In this document: piece after piece, positions 25,030 to 38,099 of the stretch
Layout: the number at the start of each line of letters is the position of its first letter
How positions within the stretch are numbered: position 1 is the first letter of the stretch
Assembly: GCA_021234155.1 (NCBI GenBank)
Contig: JAJEKV010000049.1
Coordinates: forward strand, 9,340,292 to 9,404,291
Direction of reading: 5' to 3'
Source: Isoetes taiwanensis
Taxonomy: Eukaryota > Streptophyta > Lycopodiopsida > Isoetales > Isoetaceae
Length of the DNA: 64,000 nucleotides
Made by a program: the position numbers and the translations under genes
Notes under the pieces: model-generated
Databases searched by the model: none
Seen by the model: the letters and a program-made list of their open reading frames with translations, nothing else
Told to the model about the DNA's origin: nothing

Positions 25030-26300
25030 GACGACAACCAGCGGGAACTTACAGTGGGGAGCAGAGAGCCCTGTGCCCCGCCCGAGAAGGAACACAGTTT
25101 TGAAGAATTTGGACAAATGACCCCGAAGAAGAAATATCATAAAATGAGGACAGACCTGAACAGATAAAGGCCTTGCTAGCCTTCATGGGGTGAGAAAGGA
25201 GTGATGGGTAACGCCAATCTGCCTAGCATCAAAGCACTCGGAGAACGATAGAGACAAGAAGAGGAGCAAGAGAGGAAGGTCCCCCTCCGGACTCCTCCGA
25301 CTCAAGCTCAGATTCGGACTCCGATTCGAGGAAGAAGAAAAGTAACCAAGTCCGAAGCAGACGAAGGCGAGGAACCAACGGACGGGCGACAAAGGGACAC
25401 AAGAACCTCGACTACGGAAGAAAGTAGACTCGATTGGGAAATGTTTGGAAGGCCAGGGAGGCTTCGAGCAATTCTCGGCGAAAACGGTCGGGCATGGAGA
25501 GAGCTTGGCACCGGCGAGATGGCCGAAGCGACACGGCAATGCCTATGGTATGAAGGATAAGGATAAAAGGCGGGGGGTAGCCAGGCGAACTGAAGGAAGC
25601 AAAGACGCATTTGGTGGAAGGGCTATGCCAAGGCTCATGGCTTAGCGGGGGATACTGCGAGGTTCAAAAGTTTACTAAAGCCTTCAAAAGCGCCATTACG
25701 TCCCAAAGAGAACACAAGTCCGGTATGATGCGGCCGGTTCTACGAGGGTTGCGGCAAGGCAACAAGTCGATGCTGAAATATCTGAGAGGAATTTATGAGG
25801 CTAAATTTTGTATGTGCCAAAGTTAGGTGAAAAGCGATTGGAAAGCTACATTGAAGGTCTGAATGAGGAGATCCCAAACTTGTAAGGGCAATAAACCGAA
25901 AAACGATGCTCAAAGCGGAGTCCAAGGCAATAAGTTTGCAAGGAAGCGGGACCTGGAATAGCGAGAAGGTGATATTACCAAGATAAAGGCAAGGCAAAAA
26001 GGCGGTTCGGCCCGAGGACAATGACCCGGGGGCCGGCTAGAGCCCCCATATAGTGGCAATCAAGGGAAGCGGCGGGAGAAGAAGCGGGTGTCTTTCAAAA
26101 GACAAGGGAAGGGCAAACTACTCCAAAGCGGTGCGATCCTTTCAAGGAGGCCATGACCAAGGAGAAGAGGCAGGAGTGCATAGAAAAGTAGCTTTGCTTC
26201 AGGTGTTTCCAGCCAGGCCATGGGACGATGAACGCCCATATGTCATGAGTTGCGGCGCTAGCAGAGTTGGGAGATTGGGACACTTTGACTGACGACGACG
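25030..26300 (+). pseudogene. gag: gag (capsid/nucleocapsid), degenerate
   Basis: Structural protein that packages element RNA. Frames are broken throughout. A capsid-like helix region is readable near 25640-25960, with LRQGNKSM then text resembling EKRLESYIEGLNEEIPN and KTMLKAES in another frame, matching the usual Ty3-type capsid C-terminal pattern. A zinc-knuckle-like CFRCFQPGH occurs near 26195-26220, but the final Cys of CX2CX4HX4C is missing in the sequence as given. The start codon cannot be fixed. Confidence 0.65.
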
Positions 26301-28260
26301 GCGAGGAGGCGCGACTATTTCAGGGGTGAGTGTCATATCTTTGCCGCCAATCTGCGGAAACAAGCAGAGAGCGATTATAAAGTAATTTCCACATTAGGAA
26401 AGGCCAAAGGCCAAGTCATTTATAGTCGATAGATTAGGAGTAGCCATAACAACCCGCATCTCCCGAATGGTTCAAATGTTGAAGTTGAAACCATTAAAGT
26501 CAAAAGCCAAGGCCCGTTGTCTTAGCAAGTGGAAGCGGTAAAGGCGGCGGAGGAAAAAAGAATCAACTTTGACATCGACTTGCGGGGATTAAGATCCGGA
26601 TGGGGCGAAGGTAATGGGCATCGGCAAATCGACTTGATAATAGGTATGGAGTACCTTGGACCAGCGGGGCCATTATTGATTTGAAGCGGAAGGTGACCTT
26701 CCCAACACCCGCAAGCGGCAAGATCATTGAGATAACGGGTAAAGAAATTGTTCCCATCATGCGGTGCATGTCTTCTAATTTGTTCAAGTGCATCAAGAGT
26801 GAGCAAGTAGCATACATCTTCAAGCTTGAGATTAGTGAGCGAATTGGAAGGAAGCAAGGAAGACAAGATGCTCGACAAGGCTGCAGAAGCAAATAGCTAA
26901 GTTGATCCGCGGAGTTCCACGATCTCTTTCGGATGAGATCAGCGACTCCCTCCTTATAGGGAGTCGAGTCGCGAGATACTTTTCGAGCGGGGAACAAAAG
27001 CCTACAAGCAAGGCTCCATATAGAATGACAACTTGAGGGTTGTCGGGGTGAAAAGCGATTGCGAGGCTGCTTTCGACCTAGGTTTCATTAGACCTAGTGT
27101 CTCGCCATTTGGGCGCCCATTCTTTTTTGTCAAGAAAAAAGGATGGATCCTTGAGGATGTGCATAGACTATAGGCGGTTGAATAAGCACACCATTAAGAA
27201 CAAGTATGCGCTTCCAAAGATCGGGGCGACTTGATGGATCAGCTTCAAGGAGCAAAGATCTTCTCCAAAATCGACTTAAGGTCAGGTTATCATCGAATCT
27301 ACGGATAAAGGAGGAGGATATCCACAAGACCGCCGGACGCTTGGTATGGGCATTATGAGTTCCGCGGTGATGCCCTTGTTTATCAAATGCCCCCCTTAGC
27401 GTTCATGAGGCTCATGAGCGATATCTTGAGGGAATTCTTGGACACCTTTGTGATTGTTTTTTTTTTTTGATGACATTTTGGTGTATAGCGGATCCCTTGA
27501 AAACCGCGTGCAACACTTGAGAAAGGTGCTAGAGAAGTTGAAGAGGCACCGGTTATGCATGAAGTTGTCGAAGTGCCGCCGCCAGCGAGAAGGTGGAATA
27601 CCTTGGTCATGTGATCTCGGCGAGAAGGCATCTCGGCGGACCCGCCAAGATTGAAGCGACCATCCGGTGGCGGCGAAGAATGCGAGGTCGGAAGTTTTCT
27701 ACCGGTCTAGCGTGGTACTACAGGAAGTTCGTGAAGAACTTTGCTAAGATAGCAGCCCCGGATTAACCCGAACTGGCGAGGGGAGAGAAGGTGAAAGATT
27801 GGGTAGAGCATTGGCACAAGAAAGCCCAAAAGGGGTTTGGAATTGTTGAAAGAAGCGACGGCAAAACCCATCTTGACCTTGCGGACCGAGGAGAAAGATA
27901 AGCAACAGCAAAATGATGCGAGTAAAATAGCTACAGTGCGGTGCTTATGCAAGAAGAGCGTGTGGTAGCGTATGATTCGAAAAGATGAGCGGCAGCGAGG
28001 CGCGCTACCTACGCCGATCGGGGAATTGCTTGCGGTTGTCGGGGCATTAAGAATATGGAGGCACTATCTCTTGGGAAGGAAGTTCCAATTGGATACCGAC
28101 CATGAGCCTCAATATGTATTCCGCAAACCACACCTTAATCTGAGGCAGCGGAGATGGATGGAGTTCCTCGAAGAATATGACTTTGATATAGTCTACAAGC
28201 CGGGAAGCTCAATGTGGTAGCGGATCGCTTTCAAGGCATCCCCGACAACTAGAGTGCATT
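26301..28260 (+). pseudogene. pol: pol: protease, reverse transcriptase and RNase H, degenerate
   Basis: An aspartic-protease C-terminal half is suggested by IIGMEYLGPAG followed by KRKVTFPTPASGKII near 26640-26740. Reverse transcriptase pieces are [19 protein letters not shown] (about 27085-27140), IFSKIDLRSGYHRI (about 27255-27300) and the catalytic FDDILVYSG (about 27465-27490, the Y/F-x-DD box). The RNase H segment is GRKFQLDTDHEPQYVF to RQRRWMEFLEEYDFDIVYKP (about 28075-28200). Stops and shifts separate these pieces, so no polyprotein is encoded as read. Confidence 0.85.
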
Positions 28261-29790
28261 GCAATGCAATTTCGGCGCTCTCGGCGACTTTGGTAAGAAG
28301 ATTGAAGAGTCCTTGCCAGCGGATGTGGATTCCGAGGGAAGTATGGGCAAACCTCTCTAAGGAGGCTAGAGCGGATAAAAAAGCGGGGAGGCCTTCAAGC
28401 ATTATAAGAAGGAAGGCAACTTTTGTTATACCATAAGAACAAGTTGTGCGTGCCGAATCATCGGGTGTAAGGAAGTTGATCCTCCATGACACGCACAACA
28501 GCCCAATACTGGCCATCGCGGGATTCATGAAAACATATTTCAAAGTCGCGCAGCCTACTATTGGCGAGGAATGAAGAAGCAAATAGCTTCGCTACATCAA
28601 GGAATGTCGGCTATGTGACGAAGGCGGGCAACCGGCTTCGAGGGGGCATTAGAGCCACTAGCGGTGCCAAGCGCTAAGTGGGAGGTAATCGGCATGGATT
28701 TCATCCACCGGGACTCCCAAGAACGGCGAGAGGCAAGGATGCCTTGATGGTAGTGGTCGACAAGTTGTCGAAGATGGCACATTTTGTGCCTTGCGGGGAC
28801 CACAGTCTGACTATGGATACAACAAAGCTCTTCACCAAAGAGATCTTGGGCTTCATGGCATGCCAAGGGAGATTATCTCCGACGGGGATCGAAGTTCATG
28901 AGTGCCTTTTGGCAAGACCTCTTTGGCGACGATTGGGACCAAGCTATCCATGACACGGCGGTATCATCCTCAGACGGATGGCGAGGCCGAGGCGGACCAG
29001 CCAGGATCTTAGAAGACATGCTACGAAACTATGTCTGGAATAAGCAAAGTATGTGGGAAGAATTCATTCACTTGGTGGAGTTTGCATACAATAGCACCAA
29101 GCAGGAATCGTCCCAAATGTCGCCATTTATGATCAATTATGGCTATCAGTGCCTAACTCCAGACACTTGGCACAACCCCGTGTCAAAAGTAGAAGTTTCG
29201 CAGCAGATGTTGGCGATATGCGGCGGCTTCGTGGAAGAAATTCGAGGTTATCTGCTAGCAGCAAGAAGTCGTCGAGAAAAGAGCATCGCCGACAAGCATC
29301 GAACGGTCAGAGAGTTCAAAGTTGGAGATGATGTATGGCTCAAGATAAAGGTGAAGCAGGCGAAGCTCAGGATTGGCAATTGCAAGAAGCTTGCTCCAAG
29401 GTGGGCTGGACCCTTCAGAATAATCAAGAGAGTAGGTAATCAATCCTACAAGTTGGATTTGCCAGCACACCTAAAGATTCATAAGGTCTTCCACGTGAGT
29501 TTGTTGAAGAAGCATACTCCAAATCCAGACGAAGTCTTGGACACTCCAACGTTGTTGGAAATGGCGGAGGAGCATTGGAAATAGTTCGAAATGATTCTTG
29601 ATAAAGCTTTCAAGAAGACAAGGAGGTCGGAGTTCCTCAATACTTGGTCAAGTGGAAACACTTGCCGGTGGAAGCGGCGTGGGTACTTAAGAAGGATTTA
29701 GTAAAAGCGGTACCCACGGTTTATGGAGCAATGGGGCGGCAAGGTCATCTCCGAAGAAATCTCGGGCATGTCGATTTGTGTAGGTTAATT
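28261..29790 (+). pseudogene. pol: integrase with chromodomain-like tail, degenerate
   Basis: The zinc-binding region is visible as LILHDTHNSPI and CRLCD (about 28475-28620). The catalytic core has GMDFI and DALMVVVDKLSKMAHFVP (about 28690-28790) and a HPQTDG-like match in a shifted frame near 28955-28985. The longest open piece (28898-29584) holds the integrase C-terminus with VEFAYNSTKQESSQMSPFMI and WAGPFRIIKRVGNQSYKLDL ending HVSLLKKH. After a stop at 29584 the text QYLVKWKHLPVEAAWV (about 29640-29690, shifted frame) matches a chromodomain core, which suggests a chromovirus. Confidence 0.85.
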
Positions 29791-30598
29791 CTTGTATAGA
29801 TTAATCTCGCATGCAACCTATGCTTAGTATGGGTGGCATGCGTTGTTACCGATGATGAGACCACTACGGTGATCTCTAGGGCGTGGTGTAATGTCAATGT
29901 GGGCATGACGGCGTTTCGCTTAGGCGAGTGGAAGGTAGATTAGAAAGTCTACTTGTTCCCGCGGAAGTAGACGACCCTCGAGAGAAAGGAGGTCATTAAG
30001 GAATGCATTGATAGGGAAAGCACCTTTAGCCCCATATATGCTTTGATAGGAGGAATCCATCCTTCCGCGCACCCACGCGAGAAGGATATCCTCCACGGGC
30101 AACTAGAGGTGTAGGCATGGCGGCATATAGGCATATAGGCTGTCTCCACGACCATTATGGAAGATTCATCCTCTTCCCTACCGGAGATTAGCCATGCATT
30201 CATGTAGATAAGTGGGGTGGTCACCATATAACCAAAATTTATTAAATAATTAAAACGGTACTAACGTAGTGTCGACCTGCAGGCCAGTAGAGCGCTCCGA
30301 AGAGTAAGGAGGTCGAGCTACGAAGACTTGCAACACAAGTTTTGTTGGAATGTGTTGCAAGGAATGAAGAGTACCTCGGACTATAATTATAGATATGAAA
30401 TGTTGAAATTTTGTCTAACTTAAGATTGTGAATTGTTAAGTATTCCATAGTATGATGACGTGATAATGTTTTAAAAATATTACCTTAGGGTAATCCTGGT
30501 AAATGTATAACTATTATATTGTATGCATCACGTTGATTGCAGATTAGGAAGATCCCAAGGTGGGGAGACCCACGATCTTTGCCGGACGACATCATTTC
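29791..30598 (+). other. Retrotransposon 3' untranslated region
   Basis: Between the integrase tail and the polypurine tract. No recognisable coding region; some GC-rich patches look indel-damaged. Confidence 0.5.
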
Positions 30599-30611
30599 AA
30601 GGTGGGGAGAA
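30599..30611 (+). promoter_or_regulatory. Polypurine tract
   Basis: AAGGTGGGGAGAA directly precedes the 3' LTR start (TGTGGCG). This is the expected priming site for plus-strand DNA. A near-copy, CAAGGTGGGGAGAC, occurs about 45 bp upstream. Confidence 0.8.
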
Positions 30612-32179
30612 TGTGGCGTTCCAAAGACGCGGTATACGGTCCCGGGGCATTATCGCATCTTGCCAAACGCAGCATTACCGCCAAGGCCAATCGACGTAAT
30701 GCGCCAGCGGATAGCGGTAAGTAGCCCTAGGGGCAACTTGCTAGGAGTGTTCATATATTATTAATGTGCACATGTGCACATTAATGAGGGCACACCTTTC
30801 CATGTTGGCATATTTTGCCACCTAGCCATTAAAGGCAAGTGGGGCCTTTCCAATTATCCCACATGCCAAATTGGGTAATTGGAAACCCTAGCCTAAACCC
30901 CATGTCTATTTAGGGTAGGAAAACCCTAGCTTGCTAGTTTTTTCGTCCTTAGCGTTTTAGAGCTCGGTTTTTTGGCTGCCCGGAGCCAAAACCGCCTCCC
31001 AGACGGCGCCCGGCGGAATTGCGCCATCGGTTTCTCAATTCATTTCGTTTTCGGCCGGGATGGTTGAACTTCCAGTCGAGGGAGAGCCACTCAAGGATCA
31101 GGTATTTGGTCAATTTAATAGCTTAAACCGTCTTCTAGTCATAGAATGTTAGGGTTAGACTATTAAATTGCCCATAGCTGCCTATCTAGATCGTAGATCT
31201 GGGACACTAACTAAAGAACCTAACTCTATGATTAGATCTAGTTCTTTAGTTCTTCCGTGATGTATTAGGATGATGTATCTCTGTGAACTCCTTGTATTGG
31301 GAAGGGGGTAGAGGCCCTAAAGCTTATAGTTGATGCTCCTAGAATAGCCTCTCTAGCACATTGTAGATTCGACTGTGTACAAGAGCCACACACAGGTTGT
31401 GGGTGAAGGGGCCAGACCGGGCTAAGAAGGAGGTTCATGTTCGACTCTGAATGATCCCCCCGGTGTGTAAAGCCTACAGGGGATCGGGTGTGACTAGGTC
31501 TAATGGCTTACCAATCGAGTGCGGGTAAGGCATGGGCTCGACACCAGAGTGAAGTGGTGTACACTTTCCGGTGGGTTCGGTCGAATCACGGGCGGTGGCC
31601 CTCTAGTCACCTTGAGTCGAGCATGTAGATCTCGGAGGGAGTGATCCCTACCGCCCCATCGGGCGGGAGGATGAGACCCGGGGAATAGCCCTCCGGCTAT
31701 GCATCCCGTGAGCCTACGATCGAGTCCCAACACTTTTCACCTACTCGCAAAGTGTGCATGGGAGGGGCGGATGGAGTGGACAACCCTATGCCATGTTCTT
31801 ATGCCGACCAAATCCATTGCCACAGTGCATGCGCAATGAACTCGGAGACCCAAGCCGTCGAGTCCTCCCTTTGAGTCCGAGCCTTGGGTAGGATTCCCTA
31901 TGTGATGTCTTGATCTTTGTCTATGCAGATCGTGGAGGACCATCGCCGTGATGGTCGTATGATGTTGATGTATGTACCACCGACATGTATGTTTACGCTT
32001 CAGCGACTAGGTAGGCCCCGAGGGAGAGCGGGGTAGAATGACACCTCCACTCTTCTTCGGGACTCGGACTCGAGGTGCGATGATATGTGGAGGGCCCTGT
32101 ATCAGCATGGAGCTGGTGTGGGGGAAGAACTCCTGTTTGTATACGGTGAGAGCACCGTACACGAGTAGGGGACGTCACA
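30612..32179 (+). repeat. 3' LTR
   Basis: 1,568 bp, TGTGGCGTTCC...GACGTCACA. Colinear with the 5' LTR, with differences concentrated around CG sites. Confidence 0.92.
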
Positions 32180-32184
32180 ACCAT
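32180..32184. repeat. Target-site duplication, right copy (ACCAT)
   Basis: Direct repeat of 19141-19145 immediately after the 3' LTR. Confidence 0.9.
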
Positions 32185-32870
32185 CAATCCTCAGACCAAG
32201 CCTAATGTTGGGCGGCTCCAAGGCAAACATGGGCTACTTTTCCTCTATCTGCTTCCACAAAGCCCCATCTGCAGGTGTCCATCCCTACTACGATGTCGTG
32301 CATGATAGTTCATATAATCTGTTAGCGTTGGCCGATCGAAAAATATTCCGAAGCTGAAGGATTATAGGCATATGACGTAATACCTTTCTTGCCACTTTTG
32401 TCTTTCTGCCTTCCTCATAGCGTGCTTCCTTACACTTTGGACATGATTGATTATTTGCATAGTCTTTGCAAAATAGAACACAACCATTAACACATGCATG
32501 CACGATGTTATACTCTAGTCCAAACAAATGCAATAGCTCCCTAGCCTCCCTCCTAGATTTTGGAAGACAATGCCCATCTGGCAATGTTTTATCAAGTAAA
32601 CTACAGAAAAAGAAATTATTAAGCATAAATACATTAGACTTTAACATTCCAATGAGTTTCACTTACGTACATGAAAAGTTCAGAGGTGTTGTTGTTGCTC
32701 AAACCAACTTTGTGTTGGAGATTTAGAATAAATACAAGTGGCAAGGCAAGAAACGCGAGCATTTGGGAATAATGGCATGCTTGCCTCATCCTGGAGATAT
32801 ATTGCCTTTTCCCTATACGAGTTCTCATCTATATCGCTAGCGTCATAGGGGTTTTGGGATGTTGTTCTAG
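32185..32870 (-). pseudogene. CACTA (En/Spm) transposase relic, N-terminal part
   Basis: Minus-strand continuation of the relic at 17228-19145. Readable blocks from 32870 downward are DEASMPLFPNARVS, a shifted LNLQHKVGLSNNNTSELF, LPKSRREARELLHLFGLEYN, IVHACVNGCVLFCKDYANNQ followed by SCPKCKEARY (a Cys pair typical of these transposases), and VLRHMPIILQLRNIFRS. Near the insertion it reads PADGALWKQIEEK, a stop, PMFALEPPNIRLGLRIDG, and then resumes beyond the gypsy element as SYTVWPVAVIGYNIP. Sequence up to about 33380 may be its upstream region. Stops and frameshifts make it a pseudogene. Confidence 0.85.
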
Positions 32871-33429
32871 TTATAAAACCATATAGAAAGGTGTCAAATG
32901 TGCGATTCAAAATTACGCATACTAGGAGTTATTTGGCTACCTTATAAACGCAGGTGGCATGCTACACATACTAGGACTTGTTTATATAAAGAATGTGGTC
33001 CCTCGGGGTTCGATTGTGATGGATATTTATCATCTTCTTGAATGTCAAGTCTATTGTGGTTGTGTGGCCATCCTCAAACTGGAACCTTTGGATCAGCATG
33101 CAGTTTTCACTGTGCTTTTAATTCCATCTAGAACATTGCACTATCTTTGTGGGCTTTGATAGTGACTAACCTTGTGACATGACTGTAATCGTGCATCCAT
33201 AGATGCATATTGGGTGAAAAACACACAAATACATTCTGCTAGTAGACCACTTGTCTAGTGGGAATTGTTGCATATTTGTCATGACAATGTATTCACACAA
33301 TCCAAACGTTTTTTTCCTTTCACATTCCATAAGTTGAGTGCATGAAGACTCCTTATACTCATATAACAATGGTTCCACAAAGTAAACTCTTTTCCTTGGT
33401 AGCTCGCTTCACTATAGCCACAAGTCCTA

Positions 33430-34212
33430 TGGGAACCCAACTTTTGAGTGGTTAAATCAAATTACGATGGCATTGATCCCCTCGCATAGCTCATGTGTAT
33501 GACTAGGCAAAGACCTTCCATGTGCACCAACCATGCTTATCCTATTCTTCCCTCCATAACACCTTAATACAACCTTTATTAAACTACAACTACCACTCCA
33601 AAAGAACCCTAAAAGATTTTCTTTCTCGCTACTATGTCTACGTAATAAACGGGAGGTCAAGATTACTGTCAAATTCCGTCCCTCCAATTTTCGCGTAACA
33701 TTCTTCGCCACTTGCAGAGCGGCGCCGCTTTGCTCTGTTTCAATGCGCTGCTTTGCTCTGTTTCTGCGCCGCTTTGCTCTGTTTCAACGCCGCTCTTCAA
33801 AACGACCTTCAAGGACACTGCCGGAACAAAGAAGCTCTGTTTTTGTAGAGCTCTGTTTCAAAAAGACCTTCAAGGACACTGCCGGAACAAAGAAGCTCTG
33901 TTTTCAGAAGTAGGTTGAAGGACTCAAAGCGGAGAGCCAGCAATAGTTATCTGGCTTGCTTAAAGAACTCGGATGATGGCTATGGCGTCAAAAGGTCGGG
34001 AAAGGGGCTTCCAGCGTTTCTTTGGTGCAGCTTTGGTGATACTTCTTTAAAAAATGCACAAGATTTTGCCCTATTCCGGCTAGAACAGGATTCTGAGACC
34101 TTGATTCTGAGACCTTCATTCGATTTGCACCAGAAAAGAGGCGCTGGAACAGATGATTTCAAGAATTTTAGTCTTCATTTTTGTAATCTTGACCTCCCTG
34201 TTTATTACGTCC
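33430..34212. other. Intergenic sequence with local tandem repeats
   Basis: No gene recognised. At 33715-33905, GCTTTGCTCTGTTTC occurs three times, and the phrase CCTTCAAGGACACTGCCGGA with its flanks is duplicated at a 63-bp spacing. Confidence 0.6.
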
Positions 34213-34353
34213 CGTAATTGATGGCAGGGGGGCACTCCGCCCTCGTAGGGGCTCTTGGCGGCGCCGCCAGCCTCGGCGGCACTCGCGGCTCCGCCGCTCG
34301 TGCGCCGCCTCGAGCCCCTACGGGGCAGAATGCCTCCCCTGCCATCAATTACG
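34213..34353. mobile_element. GC-rich foldback MITE-like element
   Basis: 141 bp with long terminal inverted repeats. It begins CGTAATTGATGGCAGGGG and ends CCCCTGCCATCAATTACG, with the pairing continuing through the CGTAGGGGCTC / GAGCCCCTACG arms. The centre is very GC-rich. No unambiguous target duplication was found, although TTACGT lies at both edges. No coding capacity. Confidence 0.75.
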
Positions 34354-34960
34354 TAGTACAAATTCTTGTCTAAGGTTAGTCAAGAGTTCCTATAATAATT
34401 TGTGCACAAGATATCATTATCTCCAACTTAGATTCATTGGTATTCACGAGATATCAGATCTACAACCTATTAAAGAGTGTTAATATCTTGGCAAGAGGAG
34501 ATACCTTTGATGGATAGTGGCATCTCATCAATTATTACTTGGCCTTTGAAATGACGCTATCTATCTTATCATGAACAGGAATAAGTCAAGTTGGTAATGT
34601 ATAGAAATACAAGATCAGAATTACAAACAAGCAGTTATGAAGTAGCATTAGGGTGGGACATTTGAGAAGAAAATTTGAAGACAAACTCCAAAAAGAACAT
34701 TTATTAAATGGGCCTAGTTAGGCTAGCTCTAGGGAATAACAAGTTGAGGGCGGAACGGTGAGTCTATGCATATGCATACAAGGAATGAAACTCCTAGGAA
34801 ATATCAATGGGTCCCTAGACCATCGTCTCATCAGGCAGCCAACAAGTTACCCATGCAAAAAGCTAAAATCACGTAGGACTTTGTAATTTTGCCAAGCAAC
34901 TTTGTCAATATGTCAAAGTCCACGGCTCGTGGGCGGTGCAATTCGAGCCGAGGGATCTAA
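34354..34960. other. Upstream region of the plus-strand peroxidase
   Basis: AT-rich sequence without a recognised gene. Specific regulatory elements cannot be assigned. Confidence 0.4.
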
Positions 34961-34968
34961 TATATAAG
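34961..34968 (+). promoter_or_regulatory. TATA box of the plus-strand peroxidase
   Basis: TATATAAG followed by ATGCA, about 150 nt before the ATG. The 13-bp core TATATAAGATGCA is shared with the paralogous gene. The leader contains a duplicated GCCTTGTAAAGCAT phrase (about 34989 and 35048). Confidence 0.6.
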
Positions 34969-35116
34969 ATGCATATGCTTAAGAAAGCCTTGTAAAGCAT
35001 TTCTCAAGCTCTTAGTCTTAAGCTCCATTCCTTTAAGCTTAAGAACGCCTTGTAAAGCATAGCACGGCATTTGTAAGCTTTTATTCTCAAGCAATATTTC
35101 GTTAAGCATTCTGGCT

Positions 35117-36325
<1,209 letters not shown>

Positions 36326-37481
36326 GGCTCTAGCATAAGGCAAGGACTATAGTAAAAGTGGGGGTTCGAAGTAATGCCACTCGACATTACTTATATGCAT
36401 ACAATTATACCTATATATTTCAAGTTCTATGATAGACACCATTGGGTTCATATTATCTTTGTATTATACTATGAAATACATTACGTATTAATAATGTGTG
36501 GATACTAGTCTTGTTTGAAAAAATAATGCACTAGCCGTATTTTTCCTATAAAAACCCAACCTCACAAATGATCCTAAGAACGTGCACAAATGATTGCCAC
36601 TGAAATACAACTTTAATGATGGACCATTAAATTGCTGCATGAGAAAAAGGATTTTGAAGAATAGAATAGAATAGAAGAGCAATCCTAACTCCGATAAAGG
36701 CACTCAAACTAAGCAGATACTTGGCTCATAGCTTTGGGTGGTGGTAGTATGATTGCATCTCATACCTTTATATTGGTCTACCCTTGAATCCTAGAGGGTT
36801 TTTTCTAGACACTGGGATCCCCTCTTACTATGCAGTAGCGGTGCAAATCTTCAAACCTTTGTAGAGATTTAAGGATTTTTCTTTTTTCTTTTGGTCGTGT
36901 TTTTTTCTCTTCCCTTTCTCCATGAAAGTGGATGGCTCCTCTTTCATGCGAGCTAGGATCACATACATGTGATATGTAGATGGTAACATAGAAGAAAGCA
37001 AAGCGAGGGCTTTGAATTGAGGGCGCTACATTAAAAAAAAAACCCAAACTGTGTAGTAACTAATTTTTCTTGCAATTAACCTATGGCATACCCAGGAGAA
37101 CAAAAAGTTTTTTCTTCAGGATCCTGAAGAATGGCAATAAACAAAGAAGTCTATCCTCAGCCATAGTATGATTATGGTTGTGAGGCCACAAGTTGCCAAT
37201 TGGATCTAGGGATGGGATGGGATGGGAATGCTATCTTTTAACATGGGGTACAAATTTAAGTCCCACATCTCATTTTTCAATCAATTCGTATACAATGGGG
37301 ATATGTCATCAATAGTATCATAAACATTTATGGTGCTCGGCACACGTTGTTGGGGGAGCTAATTTCCACACTAATTCCTAGATGATGTATGTAATAAAAT
37401 AAGGGATTGCCATATGTATGTACAAAAATAAGAAATTGTAGGACATGTTGAATGGTACATCATAAGATGGTATTTGTCCTA
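36326..37481. other. No gene recognised
   Basis: AT-rich 3' flank of the peroxidase. A GGGATGGGATGGGA microsatellite occurs near 37210. No coding or RNA gene was recognised. Confidence 0.5.
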
Positions 37482-37512
37482 TTAGTAAGGGTGCCCAGCG
37501 CTGTTGGGCATA
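37482..37512 (-). mobile_element. Helitron-like 3' terminus
   Basis: On the minus strand, TGCCCAACAGCGCTGGGCA (hairpin), a short spacer ACCCTTA, then CTAA and a host T. A more degenerate relative lies at about 37583-37617 (minus: CCCGAGCAACGCTGTGCAC then TTACTAT). Both resemble the terminus at 45190. The 5' ends were not located. Confidence 0.5.
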
Positions 37513-38099
37513 AGTTCGAAGTGTATAAATGTTTTGATTGCAATGAGGAAAGTGTGCAGTAACCTTTTTTTTTAATAAAAATGTCCAAACATAGTAACAG
37601 TGCACAGCGTTGCTCGGGATTAGTTATAAGAAGAATGAGAAGAGAGTGTAATATAAACTCGAGAGTGTAGTATAAACTCTACAGTTGAACTCTTATTCTT
37701 GACATCTTTTATTGTTGGCATGGGAATATGTGAGCGAGCTTAGATAGAGGAGAGCATTGCTAGGTTGCGTTCTTCGTGTTTGCATTAAAGAAATTGATTT
37801 CTTAACTTGTTGCAAAATTGAGCCATTTAAACGGATTCACTTCAACCATTGCTTCTAGGGACGGGTGCCTGATTTAGATTTATGCATTTATGCATCTTAG
37901 TTCTTGATTTAGAATATGTAAGTCATTGCATTTTCCAGTCTCAACTTTTTGAGCCACAATTGTTCACAAACATTTCTTATCTCAAGTTAAGGACAATCAA
38001 TGAGACACAAATCATGGAGAATACTACAGATGCAAATATTTTTGGCAATCTTATGGTCCTCTCCATATGTAAAAGACACCATAAATGATTCCATATCAA

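Larger units (their letters stand above)
19146..32179 (+). mobile_element. Ty3/gypsy LTR retrotransposon (chromovirus-like), nested in a CACTA element
   Basis: A 13,034-bp element with TGTGACG...CGTCACA ends, two long LTRs, a tRNA-Met-type primer site, a purine-rich tract before the 3' LTR and a 5-bp target duplication. Coding order is two extra ORF modules, gag, protease, reverse transcriptase, RNase H, integrase, then a chromodomain-like tail. Integrase after RNase H places it in Ty3/gypsy. All long frames are broken, so the copy is defective as sequenced. Many breaks sit in CG-rich stretches and some may be technical. The insertion interrupts a minus-strand CACTA transposase. Confidence 0.92.
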
